A stretch of DNA of 64,000 nt from an uncultured Pseudoteredinibacter sp. (GCF_947500695.1 NZ_CANMSS010000004.1:1-64000), one strand, 5' to 3'; shown: positions 44,808 through 53,822, counted from the stretch's first letter. The notes: generated by a model from the sequence alone, not told the origin. Made by a program: numbers and translations.

Positions 44808-45419
44808 ATGCAAGAACCACAATTTCAACAACAATTACAGCAACAGCTAGCCTTTATTGCAGAGATGGATCGTCTAAAGGCCGTGTATCGTCAAACGACG
44901 GTAAAGGAAGATGGTGATCGTTTTGAAAACAGCGCCGAGCATAGCTGGCATATCGCGTTAATGGCACATGTGTTTGCGCCCTTAGTGGGTGAACCGGTTG
45001 ATATCAATCGAGCCTGCTTGATGTTGCTCCTGCATGATATTGTTGAAATCGATGCTGGCGATACCTTTGCCTTCGCCAGCGCCGCTGATATTGCGGCCAA
45101 AGCTGATAAAGAAAGTGAGGCCGCCGATCGCTTATTTGGCTTGCTACCCAGCTCACAAGCCATGGATTATCGGGCTCTATGGCAAGAGTATGAAGATGCC
45201 GAATCGGCAGATGCGCGCTTTGCGAAAGCGATGGATTGCTTGCTGCCATTGATTCAGAATATGAACAATGAAGGCGGCAGTTGGCGCCGCCATCAAGTGA
45301 GCCGCAGCAAAGTCTTAAAGCGCAATCAGTATTTAGAGCATAGCGCTCCACGCTTGTGGGCATATGCCCTAGAGCAGATAGATTTAGCTTTAGCTAATGG
45401 ATGGCTCACTGACGATTGA
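44808..45419 (+). CDS. HD-domain hydrolase (YfbR/HDDC2-like)
   Basis: This 203-residue metal-dependent phosphohydrolase has the HD motifs ENSAEHSWHIALMAHVF (His), LLLHDIVEIDAGDTFAF (His-Asp, plus second acidic residues) and a later Asp in AKAMDCLLPLIQNMNNEGG. This branch includes 5'-deoxynucleotidases such as YfbR, which remove phosphate from nucleoside monophosphates. It follows nhaA by 79 bp on the same strand and has its own ribosome-binding region. The exact substrate is not shown by the sequence. Confidence 0.85.
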   Translation: MQEPQFQQQLQQQLAFIAEMDRLKAVYRQTTVKEDGDRFENSAEHSWHIALMAHVFAPLVGEPVDINRACLMLLLHDIVEIDAGDTFAFASAADIAAKADKESEAADRLFGLLPSSQAMDYRALWQEYEDAESADARFAKAMDCLLPLIQNMNNEGGSWRRHQVSRSKVLKRNQYLEHSAPRLWAYALEQIDLALANGWLTDD

Positions 45420-45459
45420 TACTTGACTAGTATTAATAGGCCCTTAGTCAGTGATTTTT
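45406..45459 (+). terminator. Possible terminator after the HD hydrolase gene
   Basis: TCACTGAC (overlapping the end of the gene) pairs with GTCAGTGA at 45447-45454, followed by TTTTT. The 33-nt loop is large, so confidence is moderate. Confidence 0.45.
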
Positions 45460-45585
45460 CATTAGTACATTGACCCCTATAGCAAACTCGTTACAATCGC
45501 CGCCACTGTTACAATGGTCCCACAGCAGCGAATGTGGGGTTTTAGTCTTTCGCAAAACCTTGCAAGAATCAGTTTGAGTTAGCTT

Positions 45586-46815
45586 ATGACGTCCGCTTCG
45601 TTTAAAAACAAACGTAAGTTTTTGATCCGCTTGGCAAAAGCGCTGCACAAATTTGGTACGCCTGCCCATCGTTTGGAGGCTCACCTTAATAATCTGGCAG
45701 CCGCGATGGAACTAGAGGGTTCTTTCCTGGTGGCCCCTACGGCATTAACCTTTGTATTGTGGCCGAAGGGCGAGCGGGGCAATCAAGAGTATCATTACAC
45801 CGTTCGGGTAAAACCCGGTGAGCTCGACTTGGGTTCTTTGGCGCGTACCGATCAATTGGTCGATGAGTTAATTAATGGCGAACGCGATTTAGCGGATGCC
45901 TTAGCGCGTTTGGAAGATATTACCAGCCGGCCACCTCCGTACCCCCATTGGTTAAACCTCATCGCCTTTGGCGTATCTGGTGGTGCTTTTGCAATGCTAA
46001 TGGGTACCAGCTGGGACGATGTAGTCGTCGCCTTCTGCATCAGCCTATTGGTTTACGGTTTGATCTACGCTGCCCAGTTTTCAAAACGCTTAGCGGACGC
46101 ACTCGAACCATTATCTGCCATGTTGGCGGCCTTTATTGCTGTTGGTATTTCCCAACTCGATTTTCATCTCAATGCATCTTTGGTGGTCTTGGCCAGCATC
46201 ATCGCCTTTATACCGGGCTTGGCTTTAACCGTGGGCTTAGCTGAATTGTCCGTAAGAGAACTCACCTCTGGAACAGCTAGGGTAATGGATGCCCTGATGC
46301 TAATGTTTAAGCTGTATTTCGGTGCGGTACTAGGTATGGCTTTGGCCTATGTATGCTGGGGAGAAGTAAGCTATCAAGCCAGTGCACCACTGCCATGGTG
46401 GACTTCTTGGACGGCGGTACTGATGCTTTCGGCCAGTCTCGTTATTATGTTTAAAGCACGTTTGCGCGATGGTGTTTGGGGTATTTTATCGGGCATCATT
46501 GCCTATGGCGTTAGTATCATGGCGGCTGAAGTTTTTGGTGTGGCATTGGGGACTTTCTTTGGTGCTTTAGCAGTGGGTATTTACGGCAACATTTATGCTC
46601 GCTGGTTAAAGTCGCCCGCTATTGTCGTGACCTTGCAAGGCATGGTGATCTTAGTACCCGGCAGTAAGATTTATATTGGTATTAATACTGTGGTTAGTGG
46701 GCAGCAGATCGTGCCTTCCGATCAAATTGGCAGCCAGGCTTTTTTAATTCTGATGTCTCTAGTTGCAGGTTTTATCTTCTCTAATTTGCTGGTGAACCCG
46801 AAGCGTAGTCTTTAA
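45586..46815 (+). CDS. Threonine/serine exporter family protein (ThrE-like)
   Basis: This 409-residue inner-membrane protein begins with a soluble DUF1212-like region (FLIRLAKALHKFGTPAHRLE ... LAALED-type sequence). It is followed by about ten membrane helices in two modules, ending with the DUF3815-like part (GIYGNIYARWLKSPAIVVTL, LVPGSKIYIGI). The domain order and length match ThrE of Corynebacterium, an amino-acid exporter. The exported amino acid is inferred from the family only. No partner gene lies next to it. Confidence 0.87.
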   Translation: MTSASFKNKRKFLIRLAKALHKFGTPAHRLEAHLNNLAAAMELEGSFLVAPTALTFVLWPKGERGNQEYHYTVRVKPGELDLGSLARTDQLVDELINGERDLADALARLEDITSRPPPYPHWLNLIAFGVSGGAFAMLMGTSWDDVVVAFCISLLVYGLIYAAQFSKRLADALEPLSAMLAAFIAVGISQLDFHLNASLVVLASIIAFIPGLALTVGLAELSVRELTSGTARVMDALMLMFKLYFGAVLGMALAYVCWGEVSYQASAPLPWWTSWTAVLMLSASLVIMFKARLRDGVWGILSGIIAYGVSIMAAEVFGVALGTFFGALAVGIYGNIYARWLKSPAIVVTLQGMVILVPGSKIYIGINTVVSGQQIVPSDQIGSQAFLILMSLVAGFIFSNLLVNPKRSL

Positions 46816-46863
46816 TAGAGCTAACGATCAAATAACAGAATCTATACAGGAAGGGATTAGGAT

Positions 46864-47142
46864 ATGAACACATACTTTAAGCGAATAGCCTTGGTAGCAA
46901 TAACCGTTTTGACCTTGGCAGCTTGCGATAAAATCAACAATGCCAATCGCACTATGGATACCATGCTAGGCGGTGATTTTAAGGTCTATATTGCGGGCCA
47001 TGATAAGGTCTACTTAGTGCGCAATGGTAAGGTGACATCTGTTCCAGAAAAAGGCTATTACGTATTCTACGCCACCATAGATGGCAAAAAGCGTATGGTG
47101 CAATCGCCTATTGCTACTACTACGATTGAGAAGATTGATTAA
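46864..47142 (+). CDS. Small lipoprotein of unknown function
   Basis: This 92-residue protein has a lipoprotein signal (MNTYFKRIALVAITVLTLAA) and lipobox LAAC (Cys21). The mature part is short and beta-rich (FKVYIAGHDKVYLVRNGKVT, GYYVFYATIDGKKRMVQSP). AGGAAGG and a second AGGA precede the ATG. I do not recognise the family. It follows the ThrE-like gene by 48 bp and ends before a structured repeat and a 38-bp palindrome. Confidence 0.75.
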   Translation: MNTYFKRIALVAITVLTLAACDKINNANRTMDTMLGGDFKVYIAGHDKVYLVRNGKVTSVPEKGYYVFYATIDGKKRMVQSPIATTTIEKID

Positions 47143-47479
47143 TACGCGTCCGCTTTTATGTTTTGCTATCTGACCAGATTCTAGCGTGGAGCAGTGCTTT
47201 TCCGCTCCAACGCTGCATCCATGCAGCCACCCGTTCCATCCAGGAGCCTAGTCGCTCCAAATCACTGCTCCACGCTAGACTCTTACATCCGTGGCTTAGA
47301 TAGAGAACTATGTTTAATGACCGTCAGGAATGGGGGTAATCCATAAATTGCATTACAACCAGTTTCAACTTTTCAGCACGCTGATGCGAATACAAGTACC
47401 CCAAACAATAAACCCCAGTCAATTGACTGGGGTTTATTGTTAATCTTCTAGGTATTTTGTTAACGATTTCTGAGTAGTT
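47143..47479. other. Intergenic region with a structured inverted repeat and a 38-bp palindrome
   Basis: The 337-bp gap has no convincing gene. It holds a 100-bp element at 47180-47279 with 17-bp perfect arms (TCTAGCGTGGAGCAGTG and its complement) and an inner GCTGCAT/ATGCAGC hairpin (47212-47227), then the palindrome at 47404-47441. Confidence 0.85.
47404..47441. terminator. 38-bp perfect palindrome, bidirectional terminator
   Basis: The half-site is AACAATAAACCCCAGTCAA. As RNA it forms a 17- to 19-bp stem with A-rich and T-rich flanks on both strands (GGGGTTTATTGTT). It lies between the convergent lipoprotein and M1 peptidase genes and fits a strong shared intrinsic terminator. Confidence 0.85.
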
Positions 47480-49426
47480 TTACTGCTCTGGATACAAAAT
47501 CGCGCTGTTCACTTTAACGCTTAGTGGGTGGTAACCCACTTTAGCTTCGTTAAAGATCTCACGGGCCAATTCTAGCTTACCGTTCTCTTTTAAAGCTCGG
47601 TATAAAGGACGCAAGAATTTGTTACGGCCAATGCTGGTTAGGAAGCTGTGTACGCGTTCAAAGCCCGGCTGATAGTCATTCTTCACAACCAACATTAACC
47701 AGCTGTGGGCGACTTCATTGTTGCCTGCCTGTGTTAGATTAAATGCACCGTCCAACGCTGCCATTTGTTCTTGGCTTAGCGTCTCAGGCATACCATTTAG
47801 GAAGTACTTCCACTCGTGGCTGGTCCACTTGCTAATGTCGATAGCGGCTAGCTCCTGCTTGCCTTCTAACCAACCATTACGATGCTTATCGACATTGTCG
47901 AAAGCTGGTGATTGAGGCTTCGGTGCATCAGCCAATAAGCCTGGCTGGAAGATCCACTGTTCGAAACGCTCTTTTGAAAGCTTGTCTGGGTACTGAGCAA
48001 TCAGCGTTGATTCCACATAGGCTAAGAAGTCTTCTGTGGTGATACTCTGGAATGCAAAGTGATCGAAATAGCTGCGTAGGAACTTGTCGAAGTTATCACG
48101 GCCGATGGTGTTTTCTAACTCGTATAGAAATAGCGAGCCTTTCTCGTAAGGTACGTTTGAGAATACTGCATCTGGATCTTTGCCACGCAAATCAATCGCC
48201 ATAATCTCGGCAGAATCTGGCAGGTCGGCCATATCTGACTTTAGATCTTCGTAGCCTAGAGCCATTTCCATGCGGTAGCGGTCATCACCGTAAATTAACT
48301 GCATGATACGATTGGTTAAGTAGGTGGTGAAGCCTTCGTTTAACCATAGATCGCGCCAAGAAGCATTGGTTACTAAGTTACCAGACCAAGAGTGTGCCAG
48401 TTCGTGTGCAATCAAAGCGGTAAGGCTTTTGTCACCAGCAATTACGGTAGGTGTAATAAAGCTTAGACGTGGATTTTCCATGCCGCCAAATGGGAAACTA
48501 GGTGGCAAAATCAATAGGTCGTAGCGATCCCAGCGATATGGGCCATAAACCTTTTCGGTTTCGATCAGCATCGCTTCGGTGTCTTCAAACTCCTTGGCGG
48601 CGGCTTCTAAAACGCTTGGCTCTGCATAAACGCCAGTGCGCTCACCCATGGCTTTAAATTCCAGGTCGCCAACGGCCAGTGCGATCAAATAGGAAGGCAC
48701 TTTTTGTGGCATTTCAAACTGGTATTCGCCATCTTTCTCGGTTTTAGGGTCGTTGTTGGCGCTCATTACCGCTAGCAAATCTTTTGGTGTACGGATGGTG
48801 GCGCTATAGGTGATACGAGCTTTTGGTGAATCCTGTAGCGGTACAAAGCTACGTGCGTGGATAGCTTGAGCCTGGGTAAATAGGAAGGGGTGCTTTTTAC
48901 CGGCAGTTTGCTCAGGAGTTAGCCATTGCACACCGGAAGCTTCTGGGGCGGTGCTGTAGCTAATGCGGATTTTCTTCTGGCCGGCCAAATCAATGGATAG
49001 TGGGGTACCCAGGTGATCGTCTTTTTTACCCATGTTGAATTTTAGGGCGGCGGTTTGTGGGCCATCTAAACCGTCTACGGCATTGATGCTCAGTGCGCGA
49101 GTATCCAACAGCAATGGTTTGCCGCTGTCGTTTAAGGCATCAATATCCAGCGTTGCGGTGCCAGAGATGCTTTTGTTGTCGAAATTTACATCTAGGTCTA
49201 GGGCGATATGCTGTACGCGATAGTCCTGCATGTTGGCGTAGGAGTGATAATCGACGCCAGATTCGATAGCCTTTTCTTCCATGGCTGCTGTCGCTGTGGT
49301 GGCGGCTTGTTCGGCAGCTTGGTTGTCTTCAACAGTTACGGTGGCTGGTGTTTGATCTTTTTCTGTACAGCCTACGCCTACCGCGACAAGTGCGGCCAGG
49401 CAGGTATGACGTAATGTCAGTTGCAT
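47480..49426 (-). CDS. M1 family metalloaminopeptidase, lipoprotein
   Basis: This 648-residue peptidase starts at ATG 49426 (TGGAGA upstream) with a lipoprotein signal ending VGVGC (Cys20). The N-terminal beta domain is followed by the exopeptidase motif GGMENPRL (314-321) and the zinc site HELAHSW with Glu 19 residues later (His341, Glu342, His345, Glu364). The C-terminal helical part matches the LTA4 hydrolase/cold-active aminopeptidase branch. A longer frame to 49474 adds no sensible N-terminus. It would trim peptides in the periplasm or at the outer membrane, alongside the divergent S9 peptidase gene. Confidence 0.92.
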   Translation of the reverse strand: MQLTLRHTCLAALVAVGVGCTEKDQTPATVTVEDNQAAEQAATTATAAMEEKAIESGVDYHSYANMQDYRVQHIALDLDVNFDNKSISGTATLDIDALNDSGKPLLLDTRALSINAVDGLDGPQTAALKFNMGKKDDHLGTPLSIDLAGQKKIRISYSTAPEASGVQWLTPEQTAGKKHPFLFTQAQAIHARSFVPLQDSPKARITYSATIRTPKDLLAVMSANNDPKTEKDGEYQFEMPQKVPSYLIALAVGDLEFKAMGERTGVYAEPSVLEAAAKEFEDTEAMLIETEKVYGPYRWDRYDLLILPPSFPFGGMENPRLSFITPTVIAGDKSLTALIAHELAHSWSGNLVTNASWRDLWLNEGFTTYLTNRIMQLIYGDDRYRMEMALGYEDLKSDMADLPDSAEIMAIDLRGKDPDAVFSNVPYEKGSLFLYELENTIGRDNFDKFLRSYFDHFAFQSITTEDFLAYVESTLIAQYPDKLSKERFEQWIFQPGLLADAPKPQSPAFDNVDKHRNGWLEGKQELAAIDISKWTSHEWKYFLNGMPETLSQEQMAALDGAFNLTQAGNNEVAHSWLMLVVKNDYQPGFERVHSFLTSIGRNKFLRPLYRALKENGKLELAREIFNEAKVGYHPLSVKVNSAILYPEQ

Positions 49427-50175
49427 AATGGTCTCCAATTCGGTGGGCCCGCTAGAGTGGCCACTAAATGGCACATCCTAGGTTAATTCGGCGCTTAGCT
49501 TGGCCTGTTTTGGGCTAGCTTGCAATATCTCTGTAAATACAGCTTGGAATTAATGGCATTTCAGTAGATATGACGGTTATTGTTTTCTGAGCCTCAGTTT
49601 GTTCTCCCCATCATGAAGCATTGTTGCACGAGGAGCGGAGGTGAATTGAACCGCGAAGCGGCTTGCCTAGAGGAAGGTCCTTTGTTCCACGAGCGGCGGC
49701 CCTCCCGGCTACCTTCGTTCCCTAAAAAGCCAAGCAAAAAGACGCTTGTCTTTTTAGCTCACTCAGCGCTCGCTCTTTATTGTTCCACAAAGAACCTTCC
49801 TCTAGGCAAGCCACTTTGCTATCCCTTGTTGGTATAACCGTCGTAACTGGCTATCTAAATCATATGTAGGCTGTAATGGCTAAGGTAGGCTCTGCTGGGG
49901 CGTCTCCGACTTGACCAAATCCCCTGGAGGGATTTTGGGCTTGACCGAAGGCTGAGCACCTGGACGGTGCGAATCCAGGAGGAGGCGAGCTTGGACGGAC
50001 CCAGCTTTTTGCGTACCCAGCAGAGCCTACCTTAGCCATTGCAGCCGGTCGGATCTGCCAGAAATGGTATCGATTCCAAAATTTGACGAACTTGTTTACT
50101 GAAGTTACCTAGGAGCTTGCCTGCCAAAACCCCAAGCGCTATGCTCGGCCAGTTAATCTATTACTAGGAAAAGCT
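49427..50175. other. 749-bp divergent intergenic region with two large inverted-repeat elements
   Basis: No gene is supported here. Element 1 (49660-49812) has 26-nt arms with one mismatch, starting GGCTTGCCTAGAGGAAGG, enclosing an AAAAAGAC-GCTT-GTCTTTTT hairpin (49736-49755). Element 2 (49869-50046) has 31-nt arms with one mismatch, starting GGCTGTAATGGCTAAGG, enclosing AAATCCC-CTGGA-GGGATTT (49917-49935) and GCACC-TGGAC-GGTGC (49956-49970). Promoters for the M1 and S9 peptidase genes must lie at the edges. Confidence 0.85.
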
Positions 50176-52401
50176 ATGAAAAAGTTGCTATTGGGGGTGG
50201 GCTTAATGAGCAGTGTGCAGGCCATGGCGTTTGAGCCTTTGACCATCGAGCGTCTATTTGACGACCCTGACTTATCGGGTACGGCACCACGAAGCTTAAA
50301 ACTCTCCCCTGATGGCCAAAGAGCCACATTTCTACAGGGTAGGGAAGATGATGCCGGCCGAATGGATCTTTGGCAATACAATATCGCCAGTGGTGAAACC
50401 AATATGTTGGTGGATTCCTTAAAGCTGCGTGGTGGAGCTGAAGAAGAGCTGTCGGATGAAGAGAAGGCTCGTCGCGAGCGTGCTCGTATTTCTAGCTTGT
50501 CGGGCATTGTTAGCTATCAATTTTCAAACGATGGCCAGCAGTTGCTCTTTCCTTTATCAGGTGATCTATACCTTTACGATATTGCCAAGAAGAATACCCG
50601 AGCGCTAACCAATGGCGAGGGCTTTGCGACTGATCCAAAGCTGTCACCGAAAAGTAAATATGTTGCCTTTGTTCGTGAGCGCAACTTATGGGTTGCAGAT
50701 ACTAAAGGTGGCAAGGCCAGACCACTTACCCGTACAAAAAACAAGGATGAAGCTTGGGGAATGGCAGAGTTTGTTGCCCAGGAAGAAATGAAGCGCATGA
50801 CGGGTTATTGGTGGTCTCCAAATGAAGATGCCATCGTTGCGGCCAAGTTTGATGAGTCACCTGTGCCAATTGCCAAGCGCTCAGAAATCTATGCCGATCG
50901 CACTGAGGTTATTTCACAGCGCTATCCAGGAGCTGGTACTAACAATGTATTAATCAGCCTGGCGATTTTAGATCCAGAAAATAAGCGTGCCCCGATTGAG
51001 TTGGATCTTGGTGAAAACAAAGATATCTACCTAGCTCGAGTGAACTGGTTGGCCGATGGATCAGGTGTTTTGGTTCAACGTCAGGACCGTAAGCAGCAGC
51101 GTCTTGATTTATTGCTGTATTCCGCAAAAGGCGGTAAGCCGACAACTCTATTGAGTGAGGAATCAACGACTTGGGTAAATCTACATGAAGATTTACGCCC
51201 TCTTAAAAATGGTGATTTTATTTGGGCCAGTGAGCGTAGCGGCTTTAAACATCTGTATCTGTATGATGCTAAAGGTAAGTTGAAAAATACCATCACCCAA
51301 GGTGACTGGCAGGTTGATGAGATCGAGGCCGTTGATCAAAAGCAGCAACAAATCTACTTTACCGGGACTAAATCTTCACCCTTGGAAAAACAGCTATACC
51401 GTGTTGACTTCAATGGTGAAAACCTAACGTCTATCAGTCGCAAGCGCGGTTGGCATAATGTCAGCTTTGCTAAAGATGCCAGCGTTTATATCGATTCATG
51501 GTCAGACGATTTGATTCCAAGTCAGGTGAGTTTGCATGAAGCCAGCGGTAAATTGATTACTAATCTAGCGGCGAATCAAGTGAAGGATGGCCATGCCCTA
51601 TTTCCTTACTTTAAAGGTTTGCAACAGCCTGAATATGGCAAGCTAAATACCAGCTTGGGTGGTGATCTTTATTACCAGATGTTAAAGCCTGAAGGTTTTG
51701 ATGAGCCGCAAAACAAAAACAAAAAGTACCCAGTGTTCCTACGTGTTTATGGTGGGCCAGGTTCGCAGCAGGTGCAGCGTCGCTGGGATGGCCGTTGGGG
51801 TTTGACCGATCAATATATGGCGCAGCAGGGCTTTGTGGTGTTTACCCTAGATAACCGTGGCTCTGAGCGTCGTGGTAAAAAGTTTGAAGATCCAATTTAC
51901 GAAAATATGGGTGATCCAGAAGTGGTGGATCAATTAGTGGGTATTCAATATCTGAAAACTCTGTCATTTGTTGATCCAGAACGTATCGGTGTTTTTGGTT
52001 GGAGCTACGGCGGGTACATGACTTTAATGATGCTATCTAAAGCCTCTGATCAAATTGCGGCCGGTGTTTCAGTGGCGCCTGTTACTGACTGGATGCTATA
52101 CGATACACACTACACCGAGCGCTATATGGGCTTGCCTCAGGAAAATGCCGCGGGCTATGAAAACAGTGCGATCTTCCCGCACTTAGATGGCTTAAGCTCA
52201 GATTTATACCTGATCCACGGCATGGCGGATGATAATGTGCTGTTTACCCACGCCACTACCTTGATGGCCAAGCTGCAGAAAAACGGTGTTAAGTTCCGTT
52301 TGATGACTTACCCGGGCGAAAAACATGGCATTACCGGTGATGGTCAGCGTACACACGTGTTTACTGAAATTACAGATTACTTTATTGAGAAATTTAAGTA
52401 A
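50176..52401 (+). CDS. S9 family peptidase, dipeptidyl-peptidase IV-like
   Basis: This 741-residue exported serine peptidase has a signal peptide (MKKLLLGVGLMSSVQAMA), a beta-propeller with the double-Glu N-terminus-binding motif VAQEEMKRM (Glu203/Glu204), and a hydrolase domain with YGGPGSQ, DNRGSERRG, the nucleophile GWSYGGYM (Ser610), HGMADDNV (Asp685/686) and GEKHGI (His717). It should remove dipeptides with Pro or Ala in position 2. AGGAAAA precedes the ATG. It is divergent from the M1 aminopeptidase gene, so the pair could jointly digest peptides. A strong terminator follows. Confidence 0.93.
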   Translation: MKKLLLGVGLMSSVQAMAFEPLTIERLFDDPDLSGTAPRSLKLSPDGQRATFLQGREDDAGRMDLWQYNIASGETNMLVDSLKLRGGAEEELSDEEKARRERARISSLSGIVSYQFSNDGQQLLFPLSGDLYLYDIAKKNTRALTNGEGFATDPKLSPKSKYVAFVRERNLWVADTKGGKARPLTRTKNKDEAWGMAEFVAQEEMKRMTGYWWSPNEDAIVAAKFDESPVPIAKRSEIYADRTEVISQRYPGAGTNNVLISLAILDPENKRAPIELDLGENKDIYLARVNWLADGSGVLVQRQDRKQQRLDLLLYSAKGGKPTTLLSEESTTWVNLHEDLRPLKNGDFIWASERSGFKHLYLYDAKGKLKNTITQGDWQVDEIEAVDQKQQQIYFTGTKSSPLEKQLYRVDFNGENLTSISRKRGWHNVSFAKDASVYIDSWSDDLIPSQVSLHEASGKLITNLAANQVKDGHALFPYFKGLQQPEYGKLNTSLGGDLYYQMLKPEGFDEPQNKNKKYPVFLRVYGGPGSQQVQRRWDGRWGLTDQYMAQQGFVVFTLDNRGSERRGKKFEDPIYENMGDPEVVDQLVGIQYLKTLSFVDPERIGVFGWSYGGYMTLMMLSKASDQIAAGVSVAPVTDWMLYDTHYTERYMGLPQENAAGYENSAIFPHLDGLSSDLYLIHGMADDNVLFTHATTLMAKLQKNGVKFRLMTYPGEKHGITGDGQRTHVFTEITDYFIEKFK

Positions 52402-52415
52402 TTTGGCTCTAAAAT

Positions 52416-52450
52416 AAGGGCTCTTGTTAGTGGCAAGAGCCCTTTTTATT
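52416..52450 (+). terminator. Rho-independent terminator after the S9 peptidase gene
   Basis: AAGGGCTCTTG pairs perfectly with CAAGAGCCCTT around a 7-nt loop, followed by TTTATT. It lies 15 bp after the stop codon. Confidence 0.9.
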
Positions 52451-52467
52451 GGAAGAAGGTCTACCCA

Positions 52468-52944
52468 ATGATTCAAATCGTTCCACTTTCCAATCACTTA
52501 GAATTTATTGATGAGCTTGCGGCTTTGCATTACGAGGAGTGGCGTCATTTTAGCCCGGAATCAACCGTAGCCGATCAAAAGCAGTCTTTAATGGATTCTG
52601 CGAAAGAAAGTGGTATCCCGTCGCTATATTTAGCGATAGAGGGCAGCGAGTTATTAGGTTCGGCAGCCTTAGTAGAGTCTGATCTAGATGAGCGTTTTGC
52701 TCATATGGGCCCATGGCTTGCGGCCGTTTATGTAAAAGAACAAGCTCGCGGCAGAGGTTTAGCTAGTTTGTTGGTGCAACATTGCGAGCAGGAGGCCAGT
52801 TGCTTAGGGCTTAGCACATTGTACTTATCGACGGAGCATGCCGGCCCACTTTATGAAAAACTTGGCTGGATTAAATTGCAAGGCTGTAATTATAAAGGCT
52901 ACCCACTGGATGTTATGCAAAAAGACCTGAGTGATGCTTGCTAG
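52468..52944 (+). CDS. GNAT family N-acetyltransferase
   Basis: This 158-residue acetyltransferase has the acetyl-CoA pyrophosphate loop in VKEQARGRGLASLLVQHCE (the Q/R-x-x-G-x-G/A motif) preceded by WLAAVYV, and a C-terminal LYLSTEHAGPLYEKLGW. Length fits a single GNAT domain. AGAAGG lies upstream of the ATG. The acceptor substrate is unknown. Confidence 0.87.
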   Translation: MIQIVPLSNHLEFIDELAALHYEEWRHFSPESTVADQKQSLMDSAKESGIPSLYLAIEGSELLGSAALVESDLDERFAHMGPWLAAVYVKEQARGRGLASLLVQHCEQEASCLGLSTLYLSTEHAGPLYEKLGWIKLQGCNYKGYPLDVMQKDLSDAC

Positions 52945-52981
52945 TTGGTCTTGGTGTTTTTACCGCTCTGCTACACGCTTA

Positions 52982-53635
52982 TTATTCCTGGCTCATTTCA
53001 ATCGCCGCTTTAACCATTTCATCACTCAATCTCAGTGAAAGTTCTAAATTGATTTCACGAGCCTTTCCTTTTTGTAAAGCGGTTTGATTCAGCATAGTCA
53101 CGGCTAGTTGATGAAAGAAAACGCTGAGCTGCTTAAGGTTTTGCTTGTTGCTGCTGTAACCAAAGCGCTCAAAAAGAGCGAGTAATCTTTCTGCGAACTG
53201 CTGATTATGACTGCGCTGTAGATCCGCTAGCTCGGGAATAGAGGCGGCGATCTTATCGATGTCGGCGTAGGCTCTATAGTGCTGGTATTGCCGCTCTAAT
53301 ATCTGAATATAAATGCGACGCATCAGCTCGTAGATGTCATCACTTTCTTTTCCGTTTTCCTCAGTGCTGGCAACGGCACTTTCGAACTCCTTGTTCAGGG
53401 CCTGATACCAGCGTTCTACCAAGGCGTATAGCATGGATTCTTTATTGGGAAAATATTGGTATAGAGTGCCAATGCTCAGTCCAGCCTGTTGGGCGACGTG
53501 ATTGGTGGTGAGTTTGGCAAAGCCATCGCTTGCTAATAGTTCGCGGCAGGCATCCAAAATCTTTGCGACTGACTCTTCGCCTCTTGGAGTGCTTGGGCTT
53601 CGGCGCACAACGGCGGTAGATTTCTTACTCATCAT
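52982..53635 (-). CDS. TetR/AcrR family transcriptional regulator
   Basis: This 217-residue regulator has an N-terminal helix-turn-helix: ILDACRELLASDGFAKLTTN and VAQQAGLSIGTLYQYFPNKESML. The remainder is an all-helical ligand domain. The ATG at 53635 is used; TTG 53644 would add three residues. It diverges from an amidase gene across 187 bp that contain a 14-bp perfect palindrome, its likely operator. The inducer is unknown. Confidence 0.88.
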   Translation of the reverse strand: MMSKKSTAVVRRSPSTPRGEESVAKILDACRELLASDGFAKLTTNHVAQQAGLSIGTLYQYFPNKESMLYALVERWYQALNKEFESAVASTEENGKESDDIYELMRRIYIQILERQYQHYRAYADIDKIAASIPELADLQRSHNQQFAERLLALFERFGYSSNKQNLKQLSVFFHQLAVTMLNQTALQKGKAREINLELSLRLSDEMVKAAIEMSQE

Positions 53636-53720
53636 TTTATCCAATAGCGTTCAATCGCTAGTGTACCTCGCGCTCTGGTCGCTCGAAAGATTGACTTTAG
53701 CTTAGCTGCATTTTAACATC

Positions 53721-53734
53721 TGAGCAATTGCTCA
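53721..53734. promoter_or_regulatory. 14-bp perfect palindrome, TetR operator candidate
   Basis: TGAGCAATTGCTCA lies between the divergent tetR and amidase genes. Size and symmetry match a TetR-type dimer site. It sits about 90 bp before the amidase start. Confidence 0.6.
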
Positions 53735-53822
53735 TGTTGTGTGTTTTTGCAGCAATATCTGTGGTGACAAATCAACCGGCGTATCGATGAGCTGCCGAGA
53801 ATAATAGAGTTAAGCGAGGACC

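Noticed and set aside
49580..49837. 85-codon plus-strand ORF in the M1/S9 intergenic region
   Set aside because: It runs through inverted-repeat element 1, has no ribosome-binding site and a low-complexity, Ser/Leu/Cys-rich translation. Better explained as a chance frame in a repeat.
49956..49977. T-arm-like sequence GGTGCGAATCC suggesting a tRNA
   Set aside because: No acceptor, D or anticodon arms surround it, and the loop is too long. It belongs to inverted-repeat element 2.
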